Source: Verrucomicrobia bacterium IMCC26134 (GTDB lineage: Bacteria > Verrucomicrobiota > Verrucomicrobiia > Opitutales > Opitutaceae). Taken from it: 64,000 nucleotides of DNA. Shown in pieces: positions 44,092-53,693 of the stretch. The notes beneath the pieces were generated by a model. The model was not told where the DNA came from and did not search any database. It worked only from the letters and a program-made list of their open reading frames with translations. How positions within the stretch are numbered: the first letter of the stretch is position 1; every line of letters starts with the position of its first letter. Location of the stretch: the NCBI GenBank assembly GCA_000972765.1, contig CP011265.1, positions 2,279,501 to 2,343,500 on the forward strand, given 5' to 3'. A program made the position numbers and the translations under genes.

Positions 44092-45015
44092 ATGAACTCG
44101 ACCTCTAAAAACTACCTGATCGCCTTCCTTGCCTGCACCACGCTTGCCGGAGCCGGTTTGGTTCTCCAGCAGCGCCAGCTTCTAGCTGAAGCAAGGGCCA
44201 AGCCGACCCTCAAGATCACCCAAAGCAACTTTACGCCCCGCCCCGCCCAAACGTTGGAAGAAAAAAAGCAGCCGGAAGCCCCGGTAGAGGCCAACGCTGA
44301 CGAAACTTCCGCACCCACCGCCCCGGACGCGGCAGTCGTAGGCAATCCAGGACAGCGCCCCGGTCAAGGCCGCGGCCAGTGGGCTGCGCGCATGACCGAA
44401 CTCATGAAGGATCCCGAATTCGTCGCCGCCATGAAGATCGAGCAGGATGCCCGCATCGAAAAACGCTATGGCTCGCTCTTTAAACAACTCAACCTGCCCG
44501 CCGATAAAATTACGGCCCTAAAAAACCTCTTGTCTGAACGCGACAACGCCCGTCGGGATGTGATGGCGACCTCGATGGCTCAAGGCCTTGATATGCGTGA
44601 CGCCGCCACCCGCGACAAGCTGAGTGAGCTGTCCAACCAGATGCAGGCCGAAGTGGATACCAACATCAAGGCCACCATCGGCGAAACCGCCTACGCCCAG
44701 CTGGAGACCTACAAGGCCACTCAAGCGCAACGGTCCGCTGTTTCCAATTTTAACGAAAAGCTGAGTATCTCCGGTCAAGCCCTGACCGAATCCCAATCGC
44801 AGCAACTCACAAAAATTCTTACCGACACCGGAACCGTAAAAGGCCGCGACATCGGCATCACCGACCAGACGATATCCGCCGCCAAGGGCGTGCTCATGCC
44901 CTCGCAAGTTAATCAGCTCCTGGAATATAAAGCGCAGCAAGACGCCCAGAAACTCATCCAAAGCAAAATGAGTGGCGGCGGTAATGGCGGCGGGCGGCAA
45001 CGCGGCGGTAATTGA
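44092..45015 (+). CDS. Membrane-anchored periplasmic helical protein, function unknown
   Basis: A 307-residue protein with an N-terminal signal anchor (YLIAFLACTTLAGAGLVL), a Pro/Ala/Glu-rich linker (about 45-100), a mostly helical domain and a Gly-rich tail. Two short motifs (LNLPADKITALKNLL and GQALTESQSQQLTKIL) recall the LTXXQ motif of CpxP/Spy-type periplasmic chaperones, but the match is too short to be certain. No operon partner is evident: topB ends 188 bp upstream and a convergent gene follows. Confidence 0.65.
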   Translation: MNSTSKNYLIAFLACTTLAGAGLVLQQRQLLAEARAKPTLKITQSNFTPRPAQTLEEKKQPEAPVEANADETSAPTAPDAAVVGNPGQRPGQGRGQWAARMTELMKDPEFVAAMKIEQDARIEKRYGSLFKQLNLPADKITALKNLLSERDNARRDVMATSMAQGLDMRDAATRDKLSELSNQMQAEVDTNIKATIGETAYAQLETYKATQAQRSAVSNFNEKLSISGQALTESQSQQLTKILTDTGTVKGRDIGITDQTISAAKGVLMPSQVNQLLEYKAQQDAQKLIQSKMSGGGNGGGRQRGGN

Positions 45016-45040
45016 TCTGATTCGGACTTTCCCCGAACGC

Positions 45041-45829
45041 TCAATGCCAGGGAGCGCCGGCGAGTATCCATTTTTCGAGCGCCTCGATCTCGGCGACGCT
45101 CAGGCCTGGATCATCCCCCAAGGGCATCGCCTCGTCGTCGTCACGAGGTAGCCGGACGCGGCGCAGCAGCTCGCTCGCTTCCGGCATTCCCGGCTTGATC
45201 GCCGGATGACCGCTGCGCCCCCCCAGCAACGCTGCCTCTCGGCTATCGAGCCTCAGCCGGCCTTTGATTTTATCGGGACCATGGCACTCTATGCAGGAGC
45301 GCTCCAGCACAGGCTGTATTTCGTTTACGAAAACAAGTGCCGCCGCTTTATCGACCACCGCTGGGTTCACCGCTGGCTTGCCAGTTGCCTGAGCGGGTTT
45401 GACCTCGGAGCCACCCCAAAAAACCATCGCGTCCGGACCATGCGTCAAAGTCGCCCCCAAGTGCCCTGACACCACCGTCGCTCCGAAAAGCGCCGCAAGT
45501 GCTGCGCGCGCCACCCACGGCCGGCCACGCATCTGGGCCAGCCAAGCCGCCACCGCCAGACCCGCGCACCCCAAGCCCGCCCAGCGATGCATTTCCAGGG
45601 GATCCGACTGATATTTCCCCGTGCTCGCGAGCACCAGGCCGGCCGCTGCCGTAAACAATGCCGCCACCGCGTTCACCGCCAGCAAGCGCCGGAGATAATT
45701 GGCGCCCTCACCTTCCGGACGTTTCCACCGCGATATCTCGAGCAGCACCGCGGCGACCACGAACCCGATGGGCAGGTGCAAAAGCACCAGATGCAGATTA
45801 CCGAGTCGTGCGAGAGAAAAACCGTCCAT
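45041..45829 (-). CDS. DUF2231 membrane domain fused to planctomycete-type cytochrome c
   Basis: A 263-residue protein from the ATG at 45829; a GTG at 45889 would add 20 residues and has a weak GAGGG upstream, so the start is uncertain. The N-terminal half has four predicted membrane helices of the DUF2231 type (LHLVLLHLPIGFVVAAVLLE onward). The C-terminal half is a PSCyt1-like cytochrome c module with heme site CIECHG, KIKGRLRLDSREAALLGG and an ending of ALEKWILAGAPWH. This arrangement recurs in Planctomycetota and Verrucomicrobiota near sulfatase and dehydrogenase sets. Here it is isolated and divergent from the aldolase. Confidence 0.8.
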   Translation of the reverse strand: MDGFSLARLGNLHLVLLHLPIGFVVAAVLLEISRWKRPEGEGANYLRRLLAVNAVAALFTAAAGLVLASTGKYQSDPLEMHRWAGLGCAGLAVAAWLAQMRGRPWVARAALAALFGATVVSGHLGATLTHGPDAMVFWGGSEVKPAQATGKPAVNPAVVDKAAALVFVNEIQPVLERSCIECHGPDKIKGRLRLDSREAALLGGRSGHPAIKPGMPEASELLRRVRLPRDDDEAMPLGDDPGLSVAEIEALEKWILAGAPWH

Positions 45830-45998
45830 TGGAGCGAGCCAATGAGTTTCCCCGCAGGTGGGGAAGCCTGAACCCTGCGATTCAGCCACGGACCCTCACA
45901 AATCCTGCGCACTTGAGTCGAGAATCCGCGACGAGAAAACCCTTGCGGCACGATTCGTGCGGTCGGTAGGTTAACCGCTCCTTTAACGGCTTTTCCCT

Positions 45999-46949
45999 AT
46001 GATCGTAACCACCGCCCAGCTCTTCAAACACGCCTACGGCAAATACGCCATCGGCGCCTACAACATCAACAACGCCGAGCAAGCCATGGGCCTCTTCAAG
46101 GGTGCCATCGACTCGAAAGCACCCTTCATCATCCAGATCTCCAAGGGCGCCCGCAACTACACCGACAAGCGCATGCTTGAGGCGATCATCCGCTCCGCCG
46201 GCGAGATTTTCCCCGAGGCCATCTTCGCCGTGCACCTCGACCACGGTGACGAGCAGACCTGCTACGATTGTATCGATTCCGGCTTCTTCAGTTCGGTGAT
46301 GATCGACGCCTCCCACGATCCATTCGAGAAGAACGTCGAGATCACCAAGCGCGTCGTGGATCGCGCTCATGCCAAGGGCATCTCCGTCGAAGCCGAACTC
46401 GGCATGCTCGGCGGCGTCGAGGAAGACATCGTGGTCGAGGAAGGTCACTCCTGCCTCACCGATCCGGCCGAGGCCGAGGAGTTCGTCAAGCAGACCGGCT
46501 GCGACTCCCTCGCCTGCGCCATCGGCACCTCCCACGGTGCCTTCAAGTTCAAAGGTAAACAGTCCCTCCACTTCGACGTCCTCGAGAAGATCAAGGCCCG
46601 CATGAACGGCTACCCGCTCGTCATGCACGGCTCCAGCTCGGTTCCCCAGGACGAGGTCGCCCGTATCAACGCCGCCGGCGGCACCATCGCCGGTTCCATG
46701 GGTGTGGACGTCAACGAATACCTCCCCGCCGCCAAGCTCGGCGTCACCAAGATCAACATCGACACCGATGGCCGCCTCGTCTGGACCCGCGTTCACCGCG
46801 AGTTCTTCCGCGACAAGCCCTCCGAGTTCGACTTCCGCCCCCCGGGCAAAATCTTCATCGTGGAATACGCCAAGTTCATCGCTTCGCGGAACGTCTTGCT
46901 CGGCTCCGCCGGCCAGCTCGACAGCCTTCGCGCCAGCCTCGGCAAGTAA
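45999..46949 (+). CDS. fba: Class II fructose-bisphosphate aldolase
   Basis: Splits fructose 1,6-bisphosphate in glycolysis and makes it in gluconeogenesis. Zinc and catalytic residues lie in AVHLDHGDEQ (D81 catalytic, H82 metal). VEAELGMLGGVEED and MHGSSSVPQDEV supply further metal and phosphate contacts. The 316 residues match class II enzymes of the long FbaA/tagatose-like branch; tagatose-bisphosphate specificity cannot be excluded. A strong terminator follows and no partner gene adjoins. Confidence 0.92.
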   Translation: MIVTTAQLFKHAYGKYAIGAYNINNAEQAMGLFKGAIDSKAPFIIQISKGARNYTDKRMLEAIIRSAGEIFPEAIFAVHLDHGDEQTCYDCIDSGFFSSVMIDASHDPFEKNVEITKRVVDRAHAKGISVEAELGMLGGVEEDIVVEEGHSCLTDPAEAEEFVKQTGCDSLACAIGTSHGAFKFKGKQSLHFDVLEKIKARMNGYPLVMHGSSSVPQDEVARINAAGGTIAGSMGVDVNEYLPAAKLGVTKINIDTDGRLVWTRVHREFFRDKPSEFDFRPPGKIFIVEYAKFIASRNVLLGSAGQLDSLRASLGK

Positions 46950-46978
46950 GCAGTCACCGAGCTCTCGCTTCCGACACA

Positions 46979-47008
46979 AACGCGCCCTTCACCGGGCGCG
47001 TTTTTTTT
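46979..47008 (+). terminator. Rho-independent terminator of fba
   Basis: AACGCGCCC (46979-46987) and GGGCGCGTT (46994-47002) make a 9-bp stem with a 6-nt loop, overlapping a run of eight T. Confidence 0.92.
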
Positions 47009-47043
47009 ACGCATAATTTCCTCCGGCTCGCGCGGATTCCGGC

Positions 47044-48978
47044 TCAGCGCACCGCCGTCACGAATCCGCCGAAGGGCTTTAACTCGATTCGCAACGTTTT
47101 CGCCGCACCGTCCAGGACGGCCTCTCGGCAGTCAAAGCCGACCGCCGGTCCGTCGGTGATCACCATCGCGGAATTCGTTTTGCCAATCCCGAGCTCGGCC
47201 AAAGACACTTCAACGGTTTTGGCCATGGCTTCACCATTCAATCCGGCCACCCACCAGCGCCCATCCGGCCCGCGCCGCGCGAACACCGCCAGCTTGCCCG
47301 GATACCCGGCAAGGAACCGCGACTCCTCCCAAACCGCAGGAATGGCCTTTAACGCCGACCTCACGTAGTCGGGTTGTTTCGCCAGCACCTCAGGAATCTC
47401 GACGTAGTGCTGGATGCCGGAGGTGAACAAGACCGCCGTCGCCAGTTCGGCGGCCAAGGTGGTGCGGCGTTTGATCTTACCAGGTCCTTCCAGACATACC
47501 GGGGTGAAATCCATCGGATCAAAAACATTCCGCGTGAAAGGCAGCATCGCCATATGCGCCGGCGCCCGGTCCGCGTTGGCTTGATCAAAAGTGATGAACT
47601 CGTAGCCGCGCACCGCCTCGACCGTCAGTAGATTTGGATACGTTCTTGCCCAACCGCGCGGCAAAGTCGCGCCATGAAAATTCACCAGCAAGCCCAAAGG
47701 CGCGCACTCCTCCAGGAGGCTTTGATAAAGCCCGATGAAGGCGCGGCCATCCCCGCCGAAGAAGTCGATTTTCACTCCGGCTACACCGTTTTCGCGAAGT
47801 CGGGCGAACTCCGCCTTTCGGCTCTCGGGTGTCAACAAGCGGTTTTTCGGCGTTTGCGGTGCGTCGTTCCAGCTGCCGTTCGAGTTATACCATACCAGCA
47901 CCGCGACTTTCTTTTCCCTCCCGTAGGCCGTCAGATCGCGTAACTTCGCCTCACCGATTTGAGCGTCCCAAAGCGCATCGATCAGACAGTAGGCCCACCC
48001 CATGTCCGCCGCATAATCGATAAAGCGTTTCTGCACCTCGAAGGTGGTCTGACGGTCGCCCAGTTTAGGCCAGCTCCACGCCGCCTTTCCGGGCTCGCCC
48101 GCCAGCTTCAAGTGCTTGATCGCGGGTTGGGCCAGATCAGTTCCGAGCGTGGACTCGACGACCGTCTTGAGATCTCCGATCGCGAGCAAACGCCAGGGCG
48201 TCGCATAGGGGGTGAAAAAACGCGGGCCAACCGGTTCTTCACCGATCGTCTCGCGCACATCAGGAAAACCGATGCGATACTCGCCGAGCGGTGATTCGTG
48301 ACGCAGGCGCGAGGCGCAGTAACCCCGGTCCAAACCCGTCTCGGAAATCAGCACCCAGGTATCGCGGGTGCGAAACAGGGCGGGAAACACCCAACCCGCA
48401 CCGAGCGTCGAGGGCGTGCCCACCGCGATCTCGCGTTCGTGATATTCTTCGTAGGAGGGGTTGGTGTGCGCCCAGCCGCTCTTCGCCACTGACATGGGTT
48501 GCAGCCACGCCTTGGCGTCTGGCGCGAATCGGAAGGTCGTGGCCTCCTCTTTCACCTCGCGCACCGTGCCGTCTTCCTTGGGGAAAACATAACGGAACGC
48601 CACGCCGCCATCCGAAACCTCAAACACGAGGTCCATCAGTTGCCCGCCGGCCGTCTCCATCCGGAATGTTTTTCGATTCGCGCGATAGACATTTACCCGG
48701 CGTTTGCTGCCGGGAAGTTCATAGCGATCCGTGACCAACTTGACCGGCGATTCACCGGAGAGCCGGAGATCGCGGGAAAAATCAGCATCCGCGCGAACCA
48801 ACCCGAGTCGCGACTCTTCAACCACCAGATCCCCGCCGCGCCGCACCGTATAGGCCGGCGCCCCGTCCCGCACCGTGACGTCGACCAGCAAACGTCCATC
48901 CGGACTGGGCACCTCGATCGCCAGGAGCGCGCCTGCGCCAAGTAAAAAACCGAGCACCCACCGTTTGCCGTTATTCAT
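47044..48978 (-). CDS. GH97 glycoside hydrolase, predicted retaining alpha-galactosidase-type
   Basis: A 644-residue exported enzyme with an N-terminal signal (WVLGFLLGAGALLA-IEVPSPDG). GH97 order is seen: an N-terminal beta-sandwich (to about 280), the catalytic barrel and a short C-terminal sandwich. The nucleophile region reads GVAGVKIDFFGGDGR, with Asp rather than the Glu of inverting SusB-type enzymes, and is followed by NFHGATLPRGWARTYPN and a TVEAVRGYEF acid/base region. This suggests the retaining branch, where alpha-galactosidase and beta-L-arabinopyranosidase activities are known. It follows the YjfF-like permease by 22 bp, so it probably belongs to that operon. Start taken at the ATG at 48978; a GTG six codons upstream is possible. 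Confidence 0.88.
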   Translation of the reverse strand: MNNGKRWVLGFLLGAGALLAIEVPSPDGRLLVDVTVRDGAPAYTVRRGGDLVVEESRLGLVRADADFSRDLRLSGESPVKLVTDRYELPGSKRRVNVYRANRKTFRMETAGGQLMDLVFEVSDGGVAFRYVFPKEDGTVREVKEEATTFRFAPDAKAWLQPMSVAKSGWAHTNPSYEEYHEREIAVGTPSTLGAGWVFPALFRTRDTWVLISETGLDRGYCASRLRHESPLGEYRIGFPDVRETIGEEPVGPRFFTPYATPWRLLAIGDLKTVVESTLGTDLAQPAIKHLKLAGEPGKAAWSWPKLGDRQTTFEVQKRFIDYAADMGWAYCLIDALWDAQIGEAKLRDLTAYGREKKVAVLVWYNSNGSWNDAPQTPKNRLLTPESRKAEFARLRENGVAGVKIDFFGGDGRAFIGLYQSLLEECAPLGLLVNFHGATLPRGWARTYPNLLTVEAVRGYEFITFDQANADRAPAHMAMLPFTRNVFDPMDFTPVCLEGPGKIKRRTTLAAELATAVLFTSGIQHYVEIPEVLAKQPDYVRSALKAIPAVWEESRFLAGYPGKLAVFARRGPDGRWWVAGLNGEAMAKTVEVSLAELGIGKTNSAMVITDGPAVGFDCREAVLDGAAKTLRIELKPFGGFVTAVR

Positions 48979-49000
48979 AAAATTAAACCCCGACACCGAC

Positions 49001-49963
49001 TCAACGCCGTCCGGCCGCTCCGCGCAGCATCACCCGTTGCAAGAGGATAAACGCCAGCAGCAGCAGCCCCACCACGATGCGAATCCACCAGGAGCTTAAC
49101 CGGCCGTCAAAAAGCAGCGCGGTCTGGATGGTGCCGAACACCAGCAGGCCGAGCAACGAGCCGACCATGTGTCCACGTCCGCCGGACAGCAAGGTGCCGC
49201 CGATCACGACCACCGCGATGGCGTCGAGCTCCAGCCCCGCCCCGGTGCTCGGGTTTCCAGAACCCGTGTAGAGTGTCGCCACCAGACCGGCCAGCGCCGC
49301 AAGCGCGCTATTCAGCGTATAGGCGGCGATCTTGGTCGTCCCCACCGGCAGGCCCATGAGCAGCGCAGAGTTTTCGTTGCCGCCCAGCGCCAGCAAATTT
49401 CTCCCGAAACGCGTGTGGTGCGCCAGGACGTAGCCGGCGATAAGCGTAGCCAACAGCACCAAGGCCGTGGTCGGGAGGGCCGCCGGCCCCAGCACCAGTT
49501 CGTAACCCGAGAGGGTATTGCAGAGGGGATGGGAAATGCCGGTAGACTCCGTGCTGATCCAAAACGCTCCGCCGCGCGCCAGGAACATGCCCGCCAGCGT
49601 GATCAAGAAGGCAGGCAGCCGGAACGCATGAATCAATACACCCATGCCGGCCCCGAGACCCGCGCCGATCGCCAGCGCCGCCGCCGCCGCCAACGCGGGA
49701 TGCACTCCGCGCGCAATCAGCGTGGCGGTAAAGATGGAGGTGAAGCCGACGACCGCGCCTACGGACAGATCAATACCGCCGGTGAATATCACCAGAGTCA
49801 TTCCCGTCGCCACGATGCCGAGCACCGCATTGTCGGCGAGCAGGTTGACTGCGACGCGGACCGATAAAAACCCTTCGTAAAAGAGCCCCGCGCTGATGAA
49901 AAGAACCAGGAAGATGCCCGCCGTGGCGAGCAGGGGGATACGCTGGCGAAAACGCGGACTCAT
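49001..49963 (-). CDS. yjfF: Sugar ABC permease, YjfF/RbsC type
   Basis: A 320-residue inner-membrane permease of the ribose/galactofuranose (RbsC/YjfF) family, with about eight to ten hydrophobic helices and the conserved cores VATGMTLVIFTGGIDLSVGA and GGTLLSGGRGHMVGSLLG. It overlaps the upstream permease by 4 bp. With its partner it would form the heterodimeric channel of the importer. Confidence 0.9.
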   Translation of the reverse strand: MSPRFRQRIPLLATAGIFLVLFISAGLFYEGFLSVRVAVNLLADNAVLGIVATGMTLVIFTGGIDLSVGAVVGFTSIFTATLIARGVHPALAAAAALAIGAGLGAGMGVLIHAFRLPAFLITLAGMFLARGGAFWISTESTGISHPLCNTLSGYELVLGPAALPTTALVLLATLIAGYVLAHHTRFGRNLLALGGNENSALLMGLPVGTTKIAAYTLNSALAALAGLVATLYTGSGNPSTGAGLELDAIAVVVIGGTLLSGGRGHMVGSLLGLLVFGTIQTALLFDGRLSSWWIRIVVGLLLLAFILLQRVMLRGAAGRR

Positions 49964-50958
49964 GCGACGCCTCCCTTTTTGAACAAGCCGCCAAACCAGC
50001 GGCGAGCGTGCGAGGATTGCAGCAGGCAGACAACGAGGATCAGCACCGCCTTGGGCACCGGCGCAACCGCCGGCGGAACCCCGAGATTATACATGGTCGT
50101 CGTGAGAGTTTGCAGCAGCAGTGCGCCAACGAAGGCGCCGAGCAGCAGAAACCGGCCGCCGGTCAAAGCCGTGCCGCCCACCACGACGGCAAAGATCGCG
50201 TCGAGCTCCATGTTCTCACCCATGCGATAGGAATCAGCCGCGCGAATGTTGGCCGCTGCCATCAATCCAGCCAGTCCCGCGCACAAACCGCAGAAAACAT
50301 AGACGAGGCCTTTTACATGGGCCGCCGCCAGACCCGCGAAACGCGCCGCCTGCTCGTTGTCGCCCGTGGCCTCGATAAACAAGCCGGCCGCCGTGCGCCT
50401 CAGGAAAAGGTGGGCCGCGATAAAAAGTCCTCCCGCCAGCAGCGGCGCGAAAGGTAATCCGAGAAAGTGTCCGTTTCCTAAAAACTCGAAGGTCGGATTA
50501 TTGATCAGCACGACTTCTCCATTGGTGATGAGTTGCGCCGCCCCGCGGCCTACCACCATGAGGATAAGCGTGGCTACGATCGGCTGGATACCAAGACGCG
50601 CAACCAGCAACCCATTCGCCCCGCCTGCCGCGATCGCCAGTCCGATGCCGGCACCCAGCGCGAGCGTCAGGCCGCAACCCTTTACGATTAACACCGCCGC
50701 CAATGCACCGGCCGCCGCCATGATAGAACCCACCGAAAGATCGACGCCTCCGGTTGCGATCACGAGCGTCATGCCAAGCGCAAGCACCAGGCCGCGCGCT
50801 CCCTGGTTGAGAATATCAATCGGCAGGCCGTAAAGACGCCCGTCCAGGATCGTGATCTTCAAAAAGCCATGGTTCAGCACCAGGTTTAGAACCACCAGCG
50901 CAATCAGCCCGAACAGTGGCCAGAGCACAGGCGAAATAGATTTCTTTCGCACACTCAT
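49960..50958 (-). CDS. ytfT: Sugar ABC permease, YtfT/RbsC type
   Basis: A 332-residue membrane permease of the same family. It has LALGMTLVIATGGVDLSVGS (typical RbsC core), GGTALTGGRFLLLGAFVGA and about nine hydrophobic segments. It overlaps the ATPase gene by 4 bp upstream and the second permease by 4 bp downstream, so the whole set is translationally coupled. Confidence 0.9.
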   Translation of the reverse strand: MSVRKKSISPVLWPLFGLIALVVLNLVLNHGFLKITILDGRLYGLPIDILNQGARGLVLALGMTLVIATGGVDLSVGSIMAAAGALAAVLIVKGCGLTLALGAGIGLAIAAGGANGLLVARLGIQPIVATLILMVVGRGAAQLITNGEVVLINNPTFEFLGNGHFLGLPFAPLLAGGLFIAAHLFLRRTAAGLFIEATGDNEQAARFAGLAAAHVKGLVYVFCGLCAGLAGLMAAANIRAADSYRMGENMELDAIFAVVVGGTALTGGRFLLLGAFVGALLLQTLTTTMYNLGVPPAVAPVPKAVLILVVCLLQSSHARRWFGGLFKKGGVA

Positions 50959-52490
50959 GAGTGTCCTCCATTCACCGGTGAAGCCCCTGCCATTGCTCGC
51001 ATCAGGGCCTCGGGCTCAATGGCATGACCTTGAAAATCCGCAGTGCGACGGCGCTCGCGCAAGACCACCACGCGGGTGCTGTTGCGCACGATCTCCTCGA
51101 TCTCGGAAGAGATCAAAAGCACCGCCAGTCCATCCGCCCGAAGCCGGCCGATCAGCGCCTCGATCTCAGCCCGCGCGCCGATGTCAATGCCCCGGGTGGG
51201 CTCATCGAGGATGATAAGCGCCGGCTTGGTGGCCAGCCAGCGGGCGAGCAGAACCTTTTGCTGGTTTCCTCCCGAGAGGTTTTTAATCGGCGTCTCCGCA
51301 TCGGGAGTCTTGATGCGCAGCGCGGCGATGTAATGCGCGCACAAGGCCTCCTGCTCAACCCGGGTGACCGTTTTCCAGATCCCCTGTTTTCCTTGCAGCG
51401 CAAGGATGAGATTTTCGCGAACCGAGAGATTAGGCAGGATGCCCTCGGACTTCCGGTCCTCCGAGCAAAAGGCCAGTCCCAGTCGCACCGCTTCGCGAGC
51501 CGAGGCCATTCGCACCGCTTCGCCGCGCACTTTCAGCTCTCCGCCGTCGGCTTGGTCGATGCCGAACAGGAGTCGCGCCGTTTCCGTGCGCCCCGAGCCC
51601 AGCAATCCGGCCAGCCCCGTCACCTCGCCTCGGCGCAGGGTGAGGTCGAGCGGATGCAGGGCATCGCGCCGTGTGAGGCCCCGGGACTCGATGATCACCG
51701 GCGCGGCATCGTCAGGCGCGGGTAATTCGCCGGAGCGGCCCGCGATGTCGTTCACCTCGCGACCGATCATTTTACTGACGAGCGCAAGACGCGGCAGGTC
51801 GGCGGTTAAATATTCGCCCACCAGCGTGCCGTTGCGCAGGACTGTTATACGATCGGTCACGGCGTAAACTTGATCGAGAAAATGCGTGACGAACACGATG
51901 CCCATTCCCTGGTCGCGGAGGCGGCGCATCACTTTGAAAAGTTCGGCGACTTCATGCTCGTCGAGACTAGCCGTGGGCTCGTCGAGAATGAGAAGTCGGG
52001 CGTTCAAATCGAGAGCGCGGGCGATGGCGACCATCTGCTGCAATGCGACCGACAGCGTGCCAAGCTCGGCCTCGACATCCAGGTCCAGCCCCAGCCTCAG
52101 CAGAGCCTCACGGGCGTGCCGTTTGGTTGCGCCCCAGTTGATAAATCCACCCAGGCCAGGCTGGCGGCCCAGCAGGAGATTTTCCGCCACCGAAAGCGCG
52201 GGCAGAAGATTCACCTCCTGATAAACGGTGCTGATGCCCAATTCCTCGGCTTCCTTGGGCGAACCCGGGCGCACCGCGCGGCCCTCGAAGCTGATCTCTC
52301 CTTCGCTCGCCTCATAAACACCGGTGAGCACCTTGATCAGCGTGGATTTACCCGCGCCATTCTCCCCCAGCAGAGCGTGGATTTCAGCGGCTCTCACCGT
52401 GAAATCCACTCCGGCCAGCGCGATTACGCCGGGAAACCGTTTTCCCACACCACGCAGTTGCAGCAAGGGGCCGGGGCTCGCCTCGTTCAT
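50955..52490 (-). CDS. ytfR: Sugar ABC ATPase with two nucleotide-binding domains (YtfR type)
   Basis: A 511-residue duplicated ATPase of the RbsA/YtfR family. The first domain has LLGENGAGKSTLIKVLTG and LILDEPTASLDEHE. The second has GLLGSGRTETARLLFGID (degenerate Walker A, usual in the family), LSGGNQQKVLLARWLATKP and LIILDEPTRGIDIGA. It lies 24 bp after the substrate-binding protein gene. Confidence 0.93.
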   Translation of the reverse strand: MNEASPGPLLQLRGVGKRFPGVIALAGVDFTVRAAEIHALLGENGAGKSTLIKVLTGVYEASEGEISFEGRAVRPGSPKEAEELGISTVYQEVNLLPALSVAENLLLGRQPGLGGFINWGATKRHAREALLRLGLDLDVEAELGTLSVALQQMVAIARALDLNARLLILDEPTASLDEHEVAELFKVMRRLRDQGMGIVFVTHFLDQVYAVTDRITVLRNGTLVGEYLTADLPRLALVSKMIGREVNDIAGRSGELPAPDDAAPVIIESRGLTRRDALHPLDLTLRRGEVTGLAGLLGSGRTETARLLFGIDQADGGELKVRGEAVRMASAREAVRLGLAFCSEDRKSEGILPNLSVRENLILALQGKQGIWKTVTRVEQEALCAHYIAALRIKTPDAETPIKNLSGGNQQKVLLARWLATKPALIILDEPTRGIDIGARAEIEALIGRLRADGLAVLLISSEIEEIVRNSTRVVVLRERRRTADFQGHAIEPEALMRAMAGASPVNGGHS

Positions 52491-52514
52491 GTAATATATT
52501 TCAAGGGGGACCGC

Positions 52515-53480
52515 TTAATACTGGCGCTCGCCAATCCGGGCCGCCGCGTTGGTGGAATCGAATACCTCGTCCACGTTGTAGGAAGTGCGCTCGACTGGCT
52601 CCCCGGCCTTTAACTTCGCGATCGTGTCATAAACTTTAGGACCGAAGAGGGGATTGCACTCCACCACGACGTTGATCTTGCCATCCACCACCGCCTGCAC
52701 GCCTTCCTTGATCGCATCGATGGATACGATGATGATGTCCTTGCCGGGTTTAAGGCCGGCTTCCTCGATGGCCTGAACCGCGCCGAGTGCCATGTCGTCA
52801 TTATGGGCGTAGACAATCTCGATCTCTTTGCCGTGCTTTTTAATGAAAGCTTCCATCACTTCTTTGCCGCCGGAACGACGGAAGTCGCCGCTTTGCGAAT
52901 CGATCAACTTGAAAGCGGGTGACTTGGCGATGGCGTCGGCAAAGGCCTTGCGCCGCACGTTTGCCGCGGCCGAGCCGGGTGTGCCCTGAAGCTCGACAAT
53001 GCGTGTCCGGGCGCCGGCGTTCTTCACCAACCACTCGGCGGCCAGCGAGCCTTCCTTGTAGAAATCAGAGCCGATATAGCAGGCAAAGAGGGACTTGTCA
53101 TCGGTCTGAATGTTGCGGTCCATCACCACGACCGGAATGCCGGCGCGCTTGGCTTCGCGGAGAACAGGGTCCCAGCCCGTCTCCACAATCGGTGCGACCA
53201 CGATCGCGTCCACACCCTGTGTCACGAAGGAGCGCAGCGCACGGATCTGATTCTCCTGCTTGCCCTGGCCATCGGCGAACTTGAGCTTGATTCCGCGCTT
53301 TTCGGCTTCGGCTTTCATCGAGTTGGTATTGGCCGTGCGCCAGGCGCTCTCGGCTCCCGTCTGGGCAAAACCGACGACCAGCGGTTTCGCGGCGGCACCC
53401 TCGGCCCGAAGACCGCAGGTGGTGAAAAGCATGAATGCGGTCGCAGTGAGGGAGATGATACGTTTAAGATTCATTAGCAT
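52515..53480 (-). CDS. ytfQ: Galactofuranose/arabinofuranose-type sugar-binding protein (YtfQ type)
   Basis: A periplasmic type I binding protein of 321 residues with a signal ending at CGLRAEGAAA. It is strikingly like E. coli YtfQ: KLKFADGQGKQENQIRALRS, VTQGVDAIVVAPIVETGWDP, SGDFRRSGGKEVMEAFIKKH and VYAHNDDMALGAVQAIEEAG. E. coli YtfQ binds galactofuranose. Given the adjacent arabinofuranosidases, a furanose sugar, perhaps L-arabinofuranose, is the likely ligand; that is inference. It heads the importer operon and diverges from the AraC gene. The start may be two codons later at 53474. Confidence 0.92.
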   Translation of the reverse strand: MLMNLKRIISLTATAFMLFTTCGLRAEGAAAKPLVVGFAQTGAESAWRTANTNSMKAEAEKRGIKLKFADGQGKQENQIRALRSFVTQGVDAIVVAPIVETGWDPVLREAKRAGIPVVVMDRNIQTDDKSLFACYIGSDFYKEGSLAAEWLVKNAGARTRIVELQGTPGSAAANVRRKAFADAIAKSPAFKLIDSQSGDFRRSGGKEVMEAFIKKHGKEIEIVYAHNDDMALGAVQAIEEAGLKPGKDIIIVSIDAIKEGVQAVVDGKINVVVECNPLFGPKVYDTIAKLKAGEPVERTSYNVDEVFDSTNAAARIGERQY

Positions 53481-53623
53481 GGGGGTTAAGGGATCGACTC
53501 GACGTTGAGTGCGCAGGAAGGCAAGGCAATGCAGCTAACTTAACTTATCGTCCTTTTCTTTTATCCATCGCCATACGGTTTAGCTTGATTTCACCTCTCG
53601 AAAACAGGCCTTCGCGCACATCG

Positions 53624-53637
53624 CGACGCAATTGCGT
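53624..53637. promoter_or_regulatory. 12-bp palindrome in the ytfQ-araC divergent promoter region
   Basis: ACGCAATTGCGT (53626-53637) is a perfect palindrome in the 213-bp gap between the divergent ytfQ and AraC genes. The 11-mer CGACGCAATTG (53624-53634) recurs at 57134-57144 between the divergent GH51 and GH43 genes, suggesting a shared operator half-site. Confidence 0.4.
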
Positions 53638-53693
53638 ATTCCTCCTAGACCTGATTCAAGGCCATCCCCATACTGATTGATAATCTCCCCGTA

